Source: Rhamnusium bicolor
Taxonomy: Eukaryota > Arthropoda > Insecta > Coleoptera > Cerambycidae
Length of the DNA: 64,000 nucleotides
Assembly (NCBI GenBank): GCA_029963845.1
Contig: JANEYF010005898.1
Coordinates: forward strand, 186,001-250,000
Reading direction: 5' to 3'
Shown: positions 21,582 through 34,897 of the stretch, piece by piece
Position numbering within the stretch: position 1 is the stretch's first letter
Layout of the letters: every line of letters begins with the position of its first letter
Translations under genes and position numbers: made by a program
The notes under the pieces: model-generated
The model's database searches: none
What the model was told of the DNA's origin: nothing
The model's input: only the letters and a program-made list of their open reading frames with translations

Positions 21582-21762
21582 CCGGCTGTCAACGGAATCA
21601 TTAAACAAGTCATGGATTCCAGAATTTTCAAGATATAAAACTAAACCTTGGAAGAAGCAATAGATATGAGTAATGTCCAATTTTTCAATATTTGACACTT
21701 TTCCATCACTTCCGGTTTTCCGAAAATGACTGCAACTTTGAAGTTTTAAATAGAACACCCTG
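21582..21762. mobile_element. solo 181-bp TA-flanked MITE related to mariner arm modules
   Basis: Begins ccggctgtca after TA and ends tagaacaccctg before TA. About 45 bp from the right end it carries ttccggttttccgaaaatgac, also seen in the outer arms of the mariner elements at 55921 and 59387. Size and ends match those modules (178-190 bp). Confidence 0.6.
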
Positions 21763-22185
21763 TATATTTTTTACGTTTTTGTATTCCGGAGATGACTACA
21801 CAAATTTTTAAATAATTTAATCCTACTTGATTTTTTGTGAGTGCAGTAAACGTGTTGCAAACCCCGTTGACCACGGACTTAAGAGTTTGGATAGTGTGGC
21901 CTTCGGGTCGGTTAAAGGCAGATTCGTAGCCCGAAAAAAAGAAACGTGCGTTTGTCTAGGGTTTCTATGTGGAAATAAGTAGTTGCAAGAGAAAATAAAT
22001 ATATACTACAGATCTGGTTTATTTTAAAAACAAAAATAGTATAGTTTGTGTTGATTTTTTCTTACTGAAAACACTAATGAACTTTGATTTTCTTTATCAT
22101 TGTAATCACTATCACTTTCATTTTCACAAACACGATAAGATGCAGACGTAGGGGCCTCCCATGGTCGAAACATTTTTACATCAAA
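21763..22185. other. unassigned stretch before a tandem array
   Basis: Contains unusual GC-rich pieces (ccgttgaccacggac, ccttcgggtcggttaaag) at 21860-21960, possibly part of the same repeat as the array that follows. No coding sequence recognised. Confidence 0.3.
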
Positions 22186-22565
22186 TACCTTCTTAAATTA
22201 TTTTCAAAAACACACCACCAAATAAACAGATACAGATATAAAATAATTGTTACTTATATTACACTATTACACAACTCACTGCAATATGATAACCTTAAAT
22301 TATTTTTAAAAATACCACGGATAAACAGATATGAAATAATTATTACTTATATTACACTATTACACAACTCACTGCAACACGTTAACCTTCTTAAATTATT
22401 TTCAAAAACATACCAGCAAATTAACAGATATAAAATATTACACTCTTACATAACTCACTTCAACACGATAACCTTGAAATATTTTCAAAACACGCCAGCA
22501 AATAAACAGATATTAAATAATTATTATTTATCTTATAATATTATACTTACAATATATCAGCACTG
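22186..22565. repeat. tandem array, four units of ~86-105 bp
   Basis: Units begin at about 22186, 22291, 22384 and 22470. Each contains aaccttcttaaattatttt, aaataaacagatat and acaactcactgcaacac variants. A 161-codon frame reads through the repeats, but its protein is merely periodic. Confidence 0.8.
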
Positions 22566-23149
22566 CTAGAATGATTCGGTAACAAAATTAAGTGCGGTTC
22601 TGGAGTTTCACAGAATATAAGTGAAACTCCACCTCGGTCGCGTGCCAGCAAAAAAAACAATCATCGTTCTCGCTTTAATGTAAGCGGTATAAAAGACGGA
22701 AGATGTCATGTGCTATATATTTCCCGCCCACATGTCGCGTCTCGCTCCGCACGTCCCGTCACTATATAGGTTTCGCTGACTATGGTAATGGTTTTTATTA
22801 TAAGAATTAGTTAAGTCTTAAAAATCTGGGATTTCCTCCAACAGATCAAACCAGTGTTTACAGAACGAGAGTTTTTTATTATTTATTTACTTGTTGCGAT
22901 TTGTCGCAACACTGTATGCGTTTTATCGCTCTACTAATTAATTTTAATTTTAATTAATTTTAATCCCTGCCTTAGTACAGTAAAAATAAGGTCGAGGCGA
23001 GAAAGAGATGGAATAGTTTGACTGGGAGTAAAACGTGCCACTAATGTGGTTTATTTATATATTTGGATTTTAGAATACCTACCTATACCTACTATCTACC
23101 TACTTTGGTTGGATGCATACTGCATACCTATTCGTACATAATTTAATAT
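22566..23149. other. unassigned stretch with a GC-richer block
   Basis: After the array, 22600-22650 has a small inverted repeat (tggagtttcac / gtgaaactcca) and 22720-22790 a GC-richer block ending cactatataggtttcgctg. These might be the end of a larger element with the array as its subterminal part; no partner end was found. Confidence 0.3.
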
Positions 23150-23154
23150 ATTTT

Positions 23155-23305
23155 AATATTCAAATTTACTCAAATATAATCGAATATTCGAATATATTCG
23201 AGTATTCGGTTATTTCGAATAATCGAATAATTTCCCATTAGAATAATTCGTATTCAAATACTCGAATATTCGAATACTCGAATTATTCGTATTCGATTCC
23301 CAGCC
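23155..23305. repeat. low-complexity palindromic TATTCGAATA-type repeat
   Basis: A 150-bp tract of irregular gaatattcgaatatt and related motifs. Every unit is itself palindromic, so the tract can form many alternative hairpins. It ends at cccagcc. Confidence 0.75.
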
Positions 23306-26300
23306 TTAAATTGTTAAACAAACAGTTTGCTTGATCAAAACGACAAATTTCAGGAGCACGCTTATACGTAGACCTTCTGCATTTGTGTGCTTTTAGAATT
23401 ATTGTTTAATTAATCATTTTTTATAGTTTACGTTGACAAAAATTGTATTATTATTTAACAAAAATGTAATCGATATTCTGTAGATTAAAATAACACAAAA
23501 TTATTTTAAGACTAATTTTTACGTTTCACCCCCATACAGCCATTCCGTACAGGACGACATTTTGGCGACAAATGATTTTGAGGTCCCAAAGGGTAAGAAA
23601 TAATTTAAAATGGATTTTAGCTTTTAACTTTAAAGTGCAAACCGAAATCACAATTTGATGTCTGGTGAACTATACTATTACTCATTCTATCTACACAAAA
23701 CTCCAAAGACATATGAAAGGTGTTACTTCACAATTAATTATCCCAGCTCGAAGCAATATAATTACCTGTACCTCCAACTGATCCGATGTGTTGTATCACG
23801 TCCCATAGATCATGCAACGCCCGATTTCTTATCCAGCAGATCGTTTACGCATTCTGTATTCTATTATTGCTGATCCAGCGATAACAAACGAGGTATTAAT
23901 AGCCCTTTAATACACTTAGCTCATAATGGTTTTTTGATGTGGCTGATATATTATGGGAAAAAACGAAAAATTAGTTGATATATAATTAATATTAAAATAC
24001 GGATCTTTTTTACCTTAGCTGGAGGATGTAATGATGGATGAAGTAATATTCTTTCATTTTAAATGAAGTAAAACGTGTTCACAAAATGCATATGATTGTT
24101 ATTTGATGTGATGTATTCTTTTTAATTTTGGGATTATGCCAGATCTAAATGTAAAAATTCATCTGAACTGTCAGCTCTTGACTTTTTCTGCCAGAAATTG
24201 TCGGTTTAATGGACCTGAATAGTGTTATTAATAATTAATTCGTCATTGCATTGAAAGGTTTCTAAACGAACAATCGGCTATGTCTCCTGTTTTTTTCCCT
24301 TGTATGTAATTATTATAAGATTATAAGATATATTCTAAATGAATTAATAAAATTGTTGTTAAAATTTAACGTGTATGTTGTTTTACAGAAATAATTATCA
24401 TTATAGGACTTTCCTCTTTATCCAGGGTGAATCTTAAGTGTGTAGTTATATTTAAACCACCGATTCTTGACATCTGTAGAAACCCTCTGACACATTTTTT
24501 TTTATTTTAATTCCCACGTGTAACTGAGTTATCGACTTTCAAAAAAATATGATGAAACTATTTTGGAACTGCTGGTTACTGGAAACATTCAATATCTTAA
24601 CAAAAATGATGTAATGGACTGAAGCAACGTTGCCGCATATTTTATGCAATTCTCTCACCTAGGATAACGTTGAAGGTTACCTAGCATTATATTTTCACAA
24701 AAATCGATGAGATTCTAATACAAACCACTTCAACTAAAAGTTACTTTAGCATAAAATATTTGTTGCTATAACCACTTACAAAACAAATGTAAAACTGAAA
24801 AATCGAATTCTAAAAGTGTGAGTTTAGCTAACCCACGATTGAAAAACCGAGCCTTCCTGAATTTATAATAACATTGGATGAAATAATTAGCTACTTAAAC
24901 GATTAATTGCTCCACTTGAAATAATTTTTAAACATTTTGAAATACATTTCAATGCGAGAAATGGACAATTTTGACTTTTTCTTGCACCAATCAACAATTC
25001 TTTTTAAGCGTTTCATATGGAATGTATAACTAAAACTAAATTTTCCGATAAACAGTAAACTTTTTAGGGAATCTCGAGAGGAATTTAATGTTCCCATCTC
25101 ATTTTTTCAAAGTTTATAAAAGGATTATTATTTTTAAGAAGTAGGTACTTTACCGTCTGCTATTACAATAATTTTAAATGTGTAGGTGTTCAAGGAATAA
25201 ATCAGCTCTCTACTATTTTAATTGGCCTCTAATAGTAAAACACTGAAGGTGCAACACAATATCAGGTGATGGAAAATAAATTGCAATATTTGCACACACT
25301 TCTGTCACTTTTTATACTGGTCATACCCAACAGTTCGCATTTTATTCCTCCATAATACTCTGGACGGTTAAGAGGATAGTATACGTCATTTTTTATAAAA
25401 AAGATCAATTTTTTCTTGAGAAAACAGCACTTTATTCGGGATAGGCCATTACGTGATAAAAATTCAACCACGCCATAATGTGAACTGCGATATTAGCGTC
25501 GCATATGTAACCTATGATCTTCACACATCTAACCACGCACCTAATCAGTGTTGCCAGACATAACATTTTCATGTATTTATACCATTATTTTATAATAAAA
25601 CTTTTATTTAAAAATTTCTGCCATTTTACACCAATATTAGCAAAAGTTGATAAAAAAGTTAAATTTAGGTCGTTAGCCCCGATCTCGGTCAGATCTTCCA
25701 TTAAAAAAAGAGTAAACTGAGTTAAATTTTATACCGTGTACGTAGATCTTTATAAATCGGAACCTCGCGCAAACAGCGCTAGTTATGCAAGCCCAAATAA
25801 ATAATAGTCTTTTGCTGTTTTCTGTTGTTTCTGTTGCGATGGTAAGACCCGTTTTTTCAATGCTCAGTTACCTAAATTAACCGTCAGTTAGGTCAATAGA
25901 AAGCATCATGATTTATTTATAATGAAATTTATAACCTATGTGAAAATCTCACACATCTGGCAACACTACACCCCATGTAAAAATCAGTGTTATTATAGTT
26001 CGCGTACCTGTCTGTATTAACATTTACAAAAATGTGTTTAATAACGGTATTATAGTTATTTGTGATTAAATTTGTGATTCGAAGTTTTGAGTTACTATGT
26101 CACCGAAATTTATTATTTATAATTAGTTCCTTTGGTGGTTCATTTTGTGAAAATTAGTGATTAACCATAGCGACTAATTTTATTATTTTAATGCTGGATA
26201 TGTTAAAGGAATATTTTCAAGTAGATGAAAATGCTAGACAAGCAAAACGGCTATGGAATGCTATCCAAACGTCAAGCCCATGTGATATATTTATGTAGTA

Positions 26301-27295
26301 ACTGTTGTATTAGGTAAGTAAACAAATCCGCTTTTTCGTTCTTTTAGAGTAAATGCGTCTTTTTAAACTTTGATTCATTTTTAAAAATGAACCATATTAA
26401 ACTTAAACTATAAATTAGAGACAATAATAATAATTTAAAATACACAGAAAAAGTATTGCATATTTTTAATATTTGCTGCTTACGAGACGAGTTCTGTTTA
26501 TTTATAAAAAAAGTGTCAGGATTACCTAATTTTACAAGGAAAAATAGATAAACAGATACTTTTAATATATTTTATTTTAAGAGCAAGCTACAAGTGACAA
26601 GTCTTTCCACAAAGGACTAATCAATCGTGCCTTGGCCGCCTTGAAGTTTATTTCTTATTTTCGGCCAGTGTGTACAGATATCATGCTTTCTTAAAAAGAG
26701 CTCAATGTTTTATAAACTACTACATTTGTTTTGGTGCCGCGTCTACACTGATATTAAATAAGTCTAATATCGTCTCACAAAATGTCCGTGACAAAAGGGT
26801 AATAATTTTTTTTAAAAATTCAAAATTTGCAATTCATGCAATGTATGCAATTATAGGATAATTGTGATGACGAACTCTGGCAGTAGCAACACTGCCTTCA
26901 GTTACGTCATTTCTGTGAACGGCGTTTACAAAGTTATCCAGTGACTATCAAAATGTCAGTGGCTGGAGGACGAAAAAAATTATGAGAAATTAAAAATTTC
27001 TTTTTGTTCAAAAAATTTTTTTGACAGTGCCAATCAATTGTACACGACAAAATATATTGAGGGTTAAAATATAACTACGCATTTAAAATTCACCCTGTAT
27101 ACATGATACATTTTTTCTCACACCAAAGAAAAAAAGAATTTTTTACTTCTATGCATCACAAAAGAAAATGAGGTAATTTCCGATTAAACGAGACGTGAAA
27201 AATATGTATGTGATACGCACATTTGTCGAGAACCATAGTTCTGATTTTTCTAGAGCTACATCTGCTTAATTTTTGAGTTTTTGTATATCCTTAGA
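23306..27295. other. long non-coding stretch with a few ambiguous signals
   Basis: No clear gene. An exon-like start lies at 26191-26313: two overlapping short frames and a strong donor (ag/gtaagt at 26313-26314). A 69-codon minus frame at 25262-25471 contains NDVYYPLNRPEYYGG but has no relative that I know. At 27103-27112 ttcaccctgta resembles a solo mariner-type end. The remainder is AT-rich. Confidence 0.3.
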
Positions 27296-27299
27296 GGAA

Positions 27300-27520
27300 T
27301 TCTTGAGGGTTTAGTCATTGGCAAACAATGTACTTTTAACGATGTCTAGAAATATAGGCAAGTCATTAATATAAATAATGGCAACAGTTGGGCGTAATGC
27401 GGAGCCTTGAGGAACTCCATGTTGGATAATTTTTACATCGGAATCTACACCATTTATAGGCACACACTGCCTTCTATTATCTAGATATGATTGAAATATT
27501 AATAGAAGAAACAATAAAAT
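27300..27520 (-). pseudogene. non-LTR reverse transcriptase fragment
   Basis: Minus frame 27311-27514 reads SYLDNRRQCVPINGV, then QHGVPQGSALRPTVAIIYIN and LFAND, the block B to C region of CR1/Jockey-group RTs with the catalytic FADD changed to FAND. Only about 70 codons survive. Confidence 0.7.
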
Positions 27521-27679
27521 GTGAATAAAGTCAGACTACTAAGTATATAGATCACAAATTTAATAAAAATTTAACTGATTATAGTTATATTTAATTTTAG
27601 CAAAATTTAAAGCACAAAATAATTTACAACGTAGAGCTAAATATCACAACACATTGAAAGTGGGCTCAGTTTGCATGTA

Positions 27680-29345
27680 CAGGGCGAATATTCTAATTTG
27701 ATACCCCCCTTTATCTTTGTAAATTGTGAGATATTTTAAAAATTCAAAATACTACTTTATGTAATTTTTTCTGCAGACTTCAGATCTGCTATCAAAATTT
27801 TCATAGACCTTTTACTATACGAGGGATGTTCTAAAGTTACATTTTTTTAAATAGAAAACCCTGTATATTTGGATTCACCTCGTGTTTCTGATTTCAAAAA
27901 TGTATAATTGTTATATGTTTATTTCAATAATAACCGTGAAAACCATAAATTCATAATTTAGCCATAAATTAAACCATAAATTTCTTGCTTAGAAACAGTG
28001 GGCTTTGCTATTGAAAACAAATTTGAAACAAACTTTTTTGACAGTTACAACAATTGAGAATTGAGAATATTGCTACATTTTGAAGAAAATCCCTATGACT
28101 CAACCCCAAACTGCGCACGAATAAATGAAATTTCCCAGGGTTCAGTAATAAAGACTTTAAAGAAATATAAACGTAAACCTTATAGTGTAATGCCAGTTCA
28201 AAAACTGTTACCTGCAGATCCTATCTCGCGATTACAATTTTGTCAGCAAATAATTCACAGGCAAAACCACAAAGCAATTATTCAGAATATTCTGTGGACG
28301 GATGAGGAGGCATCATTCACAACTGCAGGATGTTTCAATAGGAAAAACATGCACTACTGGTCGTTTGAAAATTCCCATAAATATAAAGAAATTCAATTTC
28401 AAGGACGACAATCTCATCAGGTAAAATGGTAATAATCGTACGTTCTAAAGTTTAATTTATTTTTTTTAAAGATTTGGTGCGGAATAATTAATAATAGAGT
28501 AATTGGACCACTTTATTGTGAAGGAAATTTAAATGGCGAAAGGTATTTAGGATTTTTGCGAAATGAAATTGAAAATTTTTTGGACGATCTCCCCATAGGA
28601 ATCACTAGGAACATCATTTGGCAACAAGACGGTGCGCCATGCCATAACGTTGTAAATGTCAGTAATTATTTAAATGAAAATTACCAGGAGTGGATCAGGA
28701 AACATGGAACAATTAGTTGGCCATCGAGAAGTCCAGATCTAACGCCCCTAGATACTTTTTGTGGGCGCATTTGAAGAATAAAATTTACGCGAAAGACAAT
28801 TTAACATTAGACATTATACGAGAGCAACTGGTTCTAGAAATTCAGTACCTAAATGATAATCGGCATATACTGAATAATGTGATTCAAAATTTAATTAAGA
28901 GATACCAGCTGTGCATTGCACAAAATGGCGCACACATTGAAAATTTATTGTAGGTACTTTTATTTTTTATGTTGATGGTTAATTAAGTTGTTCGTGTGCT
29001 GCCAGTTAATTATTGTTAATTAGTTATTTGAAAAAAAATATAGGTAGGTGTGTGGGTATGAATAAAAATATGAATTTATGGTTTTCACGGTTATTGTTGA
29101 AATAAACTTATAACAATTATACATTTTTGAAATCAGAAATACGAGGCGAATCCAAATATACAGGGTGTTCCGTTTAAAAAAAATGTAACTTTAGAACATC
29201 CCTCGTATAGTAAAAGGTCTATGAAAATTCTGATAGCAGATCTGAAATCTGCAGAAAAAATTACATAAAGTAGTATTTTGAATTTTTAAAATATCTCAAA
29301 ATTTACGAAGATAAAGAGGGGTATCAAATTAGAATATTCACCCTG
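27680..29345 (+). mobile_element. Tc1/mariner element with ~277-bp inverted repeats
   Basis: TA (27678-27679) precedes cagggcgaatattc, and the matching inverted end agaatattcaccctg stops at 29345 before TA. The arms (about 27680-27955 and 29069-29345) are highly similar. The outer 184 bp of each arm is bounded internally by a second TA/CCCTG junction. A single transposase gene lies between. Confidence 0.9.
28061..28951 (+). pseudogene. mariner-like transposase with a 51-bp intron-like insert and one frameshift
   Basis: The first catalytic Asp is in ILWTDEEASF (about 28300), the second in IIWQQDGAPCHN (about 28625) and the third in SPDLTPLD (about 28735). Spacing from the second to the third Asp is 40 residues, close to DD41D-type mariners. 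At 28421 a GT begins a 51-bp segment ending in AG at 28471; its removal joins GRQSHQ to IWCGIINNRV in frame, so it may be an intron that contains the stop. A one-base loss near 28757 shifts the frame before LWAHLKNKIY. The N-terminal DNA-binding part is missing or unrecognised. TA insertion by cut-and-paste is the family's mechanism. Confidence 0.75.
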
Positions 29346-31246
29346 TAGAAGGTAAGCCAAAAAAAATAATTACATGTTTTTGTTTTAACTATATTTCTTT
29401 TGTCAATTCTTGCGTTTTAATGAAATTTAAAGGACTTACTCTTGACTACATTCGATATATCCTTTGAAAATGCTAACCAGGTTATGCAACGGCCCATTAT
29501 TTTTGTACTGATTTTAAATTAACACTCTATAGTACAAACAAATTTTTGCTGACAAATTAAACAAAAAAATCTTCATTATATCCGTTTATGTTTATGCATT
29601 TCTGGATTTGTTTCTTCCACTAGCACTAATCAATTGCGTGGTCGCTGATTAAAATTTCAGCAAACTCTGATTTCATTTTTTAAATCTTCACACATCTGGA
29701 AGAGTCTCTTTTTTTGAGCATATCGTCCAGTTTACTCCATACATTTTATTCCACCAGGTTCAAATTCAGGATGGCCTTTTCTACTTAAAACATCAGTTTA
29801 TCTGAATTTAGTAACAAAATGTTTACTTTCATTCTGAAAGCGAAAATTTGTTGTCCTTGCATGCACGAGTGATTTTTCTAAATCCAGCATATTAGACCCC
29901 ATAGAGTTTCATAAAATTTCATTGATATGCAAAAACAAACGAAAAAAATATAGGGAAAACAACGTGGTAATTTTTTTTACGCCCATACATTATGTTTCAA
30001 GTTTATTTTATTTTTACTCCAAAGAAAGTCACGTTACTGATGCATATGCTCCACTAAGAAAATAGAGTGCCCTGTATAAAACTTATAGGTATTTAAAAAA
30101 TTAATATAAAAAGCTCACTGTGATGGAAATTTAAGATAAATAAATCACAATATGGTTTTTAGGTACAGTTTTTACTTCCTACTTGCTTTGTATTCAGATT
30201 CACATATATCGCCTATATATAACATTTATCAAACGTTACGCCATAACATCGCGAATGGAATATACCAGTGATAATTCCTTGAAATGGGAGTGCACATAAA
30301 TTTCGCATCGGCCATTAATCTTATAATAATTGCAAAAAGATATTCCAAAGCCACCTTCCAATTAAAACCCAATAACATTTTAATGATATACCAGTTATTA
30401 AATATTAAATAGTTGATTAACCACCTAATAGATAACTGAAACGATTACACTAAACACGTAGTTTTTCTGTTTCACACCAAAGTGTCGGTAAATATAGGTT
30501 TTATGAAACGAATGAGTTGAAGCTAAACAAAATCGTGGCTTAGATATGATCTTTTCGGTCTCGGCCAAAGAACCTTTTTAGTTTCTTAAGGTTTTATCAG
30601 GTTGGTATCTCGCCTGTTTTAATTTCGACGCCTTATCGGAACTGTTCGAACTGTTATTAAGAGCTCTTGTAAACTATAAATAACGATAATAATGATGTGC
30701 TCTTTTATTAAAAATAATAACAAATAAGTGACGATTAAATTAAATAAATTCCTATTACAAACATATTTCCTTAAAGGCATTTCATCTGGTAAATTTCTAC
30801 AGAATGTGTATAATAGCCGATTTAAATATATTCGATTATGTGCAGTTCTTAAGACCTTTTTTACATTCGGCAATCTTTTGCAATGCACAAACACAAGCAA
30901 GACATTGAAGTGGCAGAACGGTGCCTGCAACATGTTTTGGCGTACCTACGTTTTATAGCTGTGAATTTTTTAAATTACAATATTTAGCGCAAGAATCGCA
31001 CTGCAAAAATAAATTGTATAAGAAAATAGACACATTAACGTAATTAAATAAATAAATAACTAATCTCTTTATTTTTCAGTAGACATGCATTACATGTATA
31101 GAAAAACGTCAAAATTAGTAAGAAGTTATCAGAAAAAGAGTCATTGATAACCTAAGTCAGTAAAAAATCTAAAAAACAATTACACAATATAAAATGTGTA
31201 TAAAAATAATATAAAATCCGTACATAAATAAAAAAAAGGAAAAAAA

Positions 31247-31248
<2 letters not shown>
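29346..31248. other. non-coding stretch with traces of a Tc1-like relic
   Basis: The minus strand at 29590-29790 has weak Tc1-like similarity, and gtgccctgta at 30069-30078 looks like a mariner-type end, so a decayed element may occupy 29350-30080. A 104-codon minus frame at 30619-30933 (containing LYTFCRNLPDEMPLRKYVC) could not be assigned. Confidence 0.3.

Positions 31249-31329
<81 letters not shown>
31249..31329. repeat. (TA)n microsatellite
   Basis: About 80 bp of uninterrupted TA. Confidence 0.95.
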
Positions 31330-31332
<3 letters not shown>

Positions 31333-31555
31333 AAAAAATATGCATATGAACAAACACATGTAGTATAAGAACAAACTGTGGTCATATAAAAACAAACTAC
31401 AAAAGTAGAAAAGTGTAAAAGCATATTATGGTTGTGTGAAAAATAAAAAAGTAAATAATTGTCGAAGCCAGTGTTACAGGGTGGCTCAAAAAAATTCTTC
31501 TGAAGTGTAAAAGGAATGATGTACCAACAATTTTATTAATTTTGATTTAAATAAC
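31330..31555. other. spacer between (TA)n and RT relic
   Basis: AT-rich. At 31476-31485 ttacagggtgg resembles a mariner-type end. Nothing else recognised. Confidence 0.3.
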
Positions 31556-31556
31556 T

Positions 31557-33330
31557 TTAAACAAGGTAGTTGGGTAGATGATTGTATATTTTAATGGGTA
31601 TGATAGTTACACCATTAGCAACAACAGACAGTTTATGTTTTGGTAACAGAATGTTATTGGTACCTCTTGGACTGTAATTTATGTTATGATCTATAAACAA
31701 AGTGAACTTATTAATATTAGATTTAACAAACAGACAACACGATAAGATGTATAAAGATTGTAGCGTAACTATATTGAGAGAGGAAAACAGGTCCCTACAG
31801 GAATAGGTAGAATGCTTGAACATAATGGTGCTGATGATTTTTTTTTTGCATTATGAACAAATCATTCATTCTACTAGAATTGCCCCAACATAAAATGCCA
31901 TAATTTAATAATGATTGCACATGTCCAAAGTAATACAATTTAAGTACATCGAAATTAACATAAAAGCGAAGCTGCCAAAGAACATAGCTACTTATAGACA
32001 ATTTTTTTATTAAATAGTCAATATGATCAAACCAATTTAAGTTATGATCCACTAATATACCTAACAATTTAACTAAGTCACTATTTTTTATAGATAAATG
32101 ATCGATTTTAGATAATAAACTAAAATCAGAAGTAATATGGGTAAACACTAACATTTGAGTTTTTGACCCGTTAAGTTTCAAACCAAAGTCATTACAATAT
32201 CTGTCCAAATGTACAAAGGTACAAATGTTTGCGTTTCGCGATAGATCTGGAACATTATTTGCCACAGATGCAACTGCCACATCATCAGCAAATTGAATAA
32301 CGTGAAATTCATTCGACACTTTCAAATAGTTGCAAAGGTCATTGATGAAAATCAGGAAAAGAATTGGGCCTAGGGTACTGCCCTGAGGAACACCAGTTGG
32401 AACTAATTTATCATCAGATTGATGTGATTTGCCATCAACTTTTAATATTACTCTCTGAGTACGATTAGTCAAATAAGATTTAATCCACGAATTAGGTACC
32501 CCTCTTATACCATAAAATTCAATTTGCTGAGCAGTATTTCGTGGTTCACTGTGTCAAATGCTCTAGACATATCAAAAAACAAACATTCGCACTTTTTCTT
32601 GTCAATATTTTCGAGTAAAGAAGTATAGAGCGAATTTACTACATCTTGCGTACAGTATCCCTCCCTAAACCCATATTGACTAGAAGATATTATATTATTT
32701 TTATTTAAATAAGCTTTAAGTTGACAGGCATACGCTAGTTCGAAAAGCTTCGAAAAGACTGAAAGTAGAGATATTGCTTTGTAGTTTGATATTAGTTTTT
32801 TATCGGTTTTTTTATGTATAGTTACCAATATTGCTTTTTTTAAGCTGGAAGGAAAAGTGCCTTCAATAAAAAGAAAGACTAATTAATTTACACAGTGGAT
32901 CGGCAATATATTCACTGATATGTACAAGCAGTGAACAAGGTATACCATCAAAACCTGCAGAGTTTTTTTTAGATATGGATTTAATCATTAACTACATCAT
33001 TGATCACAATAGGTGCCAAAAACATATTACTAGAACAGTTTATATTTAAATGTGTATTAGCATTAATGTTCATATTGTCAGTAAGTTCTTTTATAGAGTC
33101 AAGAAAGTAGTTGTTGAATTCATGTGCAGCGTCATTTAATAAGTTAATATCTGCACCGTTATCAGTAACAAATCTATCAGGGAAACGTTTATTTTCAGCT
33201 GTGCCACTGTTTTCTTTTATGATTTGTCAAGCTGTAATATTTTTGTTAGACGAAGTCTCCATCTTTGAACAATAGTATTATTTCTTCGCATTAGCTATGT
33301 TGTTTTTATGGTTATTTTTTACTAAGTTAA
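31557..33330 (-). pseudogene. CR1/Jockey-group non-LTR retrotransposon, RT region relic
   Basis: Minus-strand fragments in order: ENKRFPDRFVTDNGADIN (linker, about 33180), ISNYKAISLLSVFSKLFE (32780), CECLFFDMSRAFDTVNHE (block A, 32570), VPTGVPQGSTLGPILF (block B), HVIQFADDVAVAS (FADD, about 32290), KLLGILVDHNLNWFDHI and SLLNYGILCWGN (thumb to C-terminus), then SPRGTNNILLPKHKL. One frameshift near 32500 separates block A from block B, another near 31810 precedes the C-terminus, and the upstream part is more decayed. No endonuclease domain was found, so the copy is 5'-truncated. Confidence 0.8.
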
Positions 33331-33929
33331 CCTAAATACTTGTTGTATTTCGCATTTACATCAAATCAAAATAAAGATAAGGTTACCAAAGGCGACATAA
33401 CTTTCTAGTAACTTATCTCTATGTTTATAACATGATAATCAGTAAGTTATCCTCCAAAATTTCAATAAATCTCACGCAGAACCGATCTTCTGCAATGTTT
33501 TGCAGTCGCAAGTAAATTGCAAAAAATGATCAGCTGACTTCAAGTGCACATGCTTTTCATCAAAAATATTGCCGACTGTAAAACGGCCGTAAAATGGGAT
33601 TTACAGCCAGTTTCACAATTGTTGGTCATCTATTTGGTTTGAGAACCTATACCTGAAAGTTAACTATTGGTAAAATAACAAATGCGTTTCAGAATTTTAT
33701 TTGATAGGTATGAGAATATTAATAATTTGAACTACTTTCGACATTTTATAATTTATACTGCAGTTGTGGAAATAAATAATCGATGAGCGCGGTTCAGCAC
33801 AGCTGATGCGTGACCGTGTTCGCACCTTTGTGATTTTATCTGTATAAGTTAAGCTGAGTCTAACAATTGGAACATGGGACCCATGTCATATTTTAAGATA
33901 TAACTATTAAGACTAAATGAAGTTTTGCA
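33331..33929. other. non-coding stretch
   Basis: No coding sequence or transposon end recognised. Confidence 0.3.
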
Positions 33930-34897
33930 AAAAAGAATATGGACAAATATCTGGTTGGGAAGTTACACATATTTTTTAAATGTTTAAGTGGTTTTGACCC
34001 CTAGGGCGTTTTGCAAGTCGATAAAAATTTATGAGTACATTACTAACGAGATAATTTACCCACCATCAAAACGATATTATGAATAAATAGCTGGTTGGGA
34101 AGTTAAATTTTTTTAAAATATTTAAAGGGCTGTTCTAACCCCTAGGACCCTTTGCAAGTCGACGAAAACTTACAGATACATTACTAACGAGTTAGTTTGC
34201 CTTCCGTAAAAACGAAATTATGGACAAATAGCTGGTTGGGAAGTTAAACATTTTTTAAACGTTTAAAGGATTGTTTTAACCCCTGAGACCCTTTGCAAGT
34301 CGATGAAAATTTACAGGTACATTACTACCGAGATAATTTACCCACCAACAAAAAGGAAATTATGGACAAATAGTTGGTTGGGAAGTTATAAATTTTTAAA
34401 ATGTTTAAAGGGTTGTTTTAACCCCTGAGACCCTTTGCAAGCCGATCAAAATTTACAGATGCATTACTAACGAGTTAGTTTGCCTTCCGCCAAAACGAAA
34501 TTATGGACGAATAGCTGGTTGGGAAGTTAAAAATTTTTTAAATATTAAAAGGGCTGTTTTAACCCCTGGAACCCTTTGCAAGTCGATGAAAATTTACAGG
34601 TACATTACTGATGAGTTAGTTTGCTTTCTATCGAAATGAAACTATAGACAAATAGCTGGTTGGGATGTTACAAATCTTTTAGATGTTAAAAGGGCTGTTT
34701 TAACCCCTGGGACCCTTTGCAAGTCGATGAAAATTTACAGGTACATGACGAATGAGTTAGTTTGCTTTCCGTCAAAATGAAATTATGGACAAATAGTGGG
34801 TTGGGGAGTTATAAATTTTTTAAATATTTAAAGGGCTGTTTTAACACCTGGGGCCCTTTGCAAGTCGATGAAAATTTACAGGTACATTACTAATGAG

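Noticed and set aside
22084..22569. 161-residue protein gene
   Set aside because: The frame only follows a tandem repeat; its protein is periodic and low complexity.
23735..23870. Minus-strand exon containing ALHDLWDVIQHIGSVGGTG
   Set aside because: Only about 34 codons, with stops close by and no recognised homologue; a donor-like site alone is not enough.
26191..26313. First coding exon with strong donor gtaagt
   Set aside because: The longer frame stops before the donor, the alternative has only 19 codons, and no downstream exon was found.
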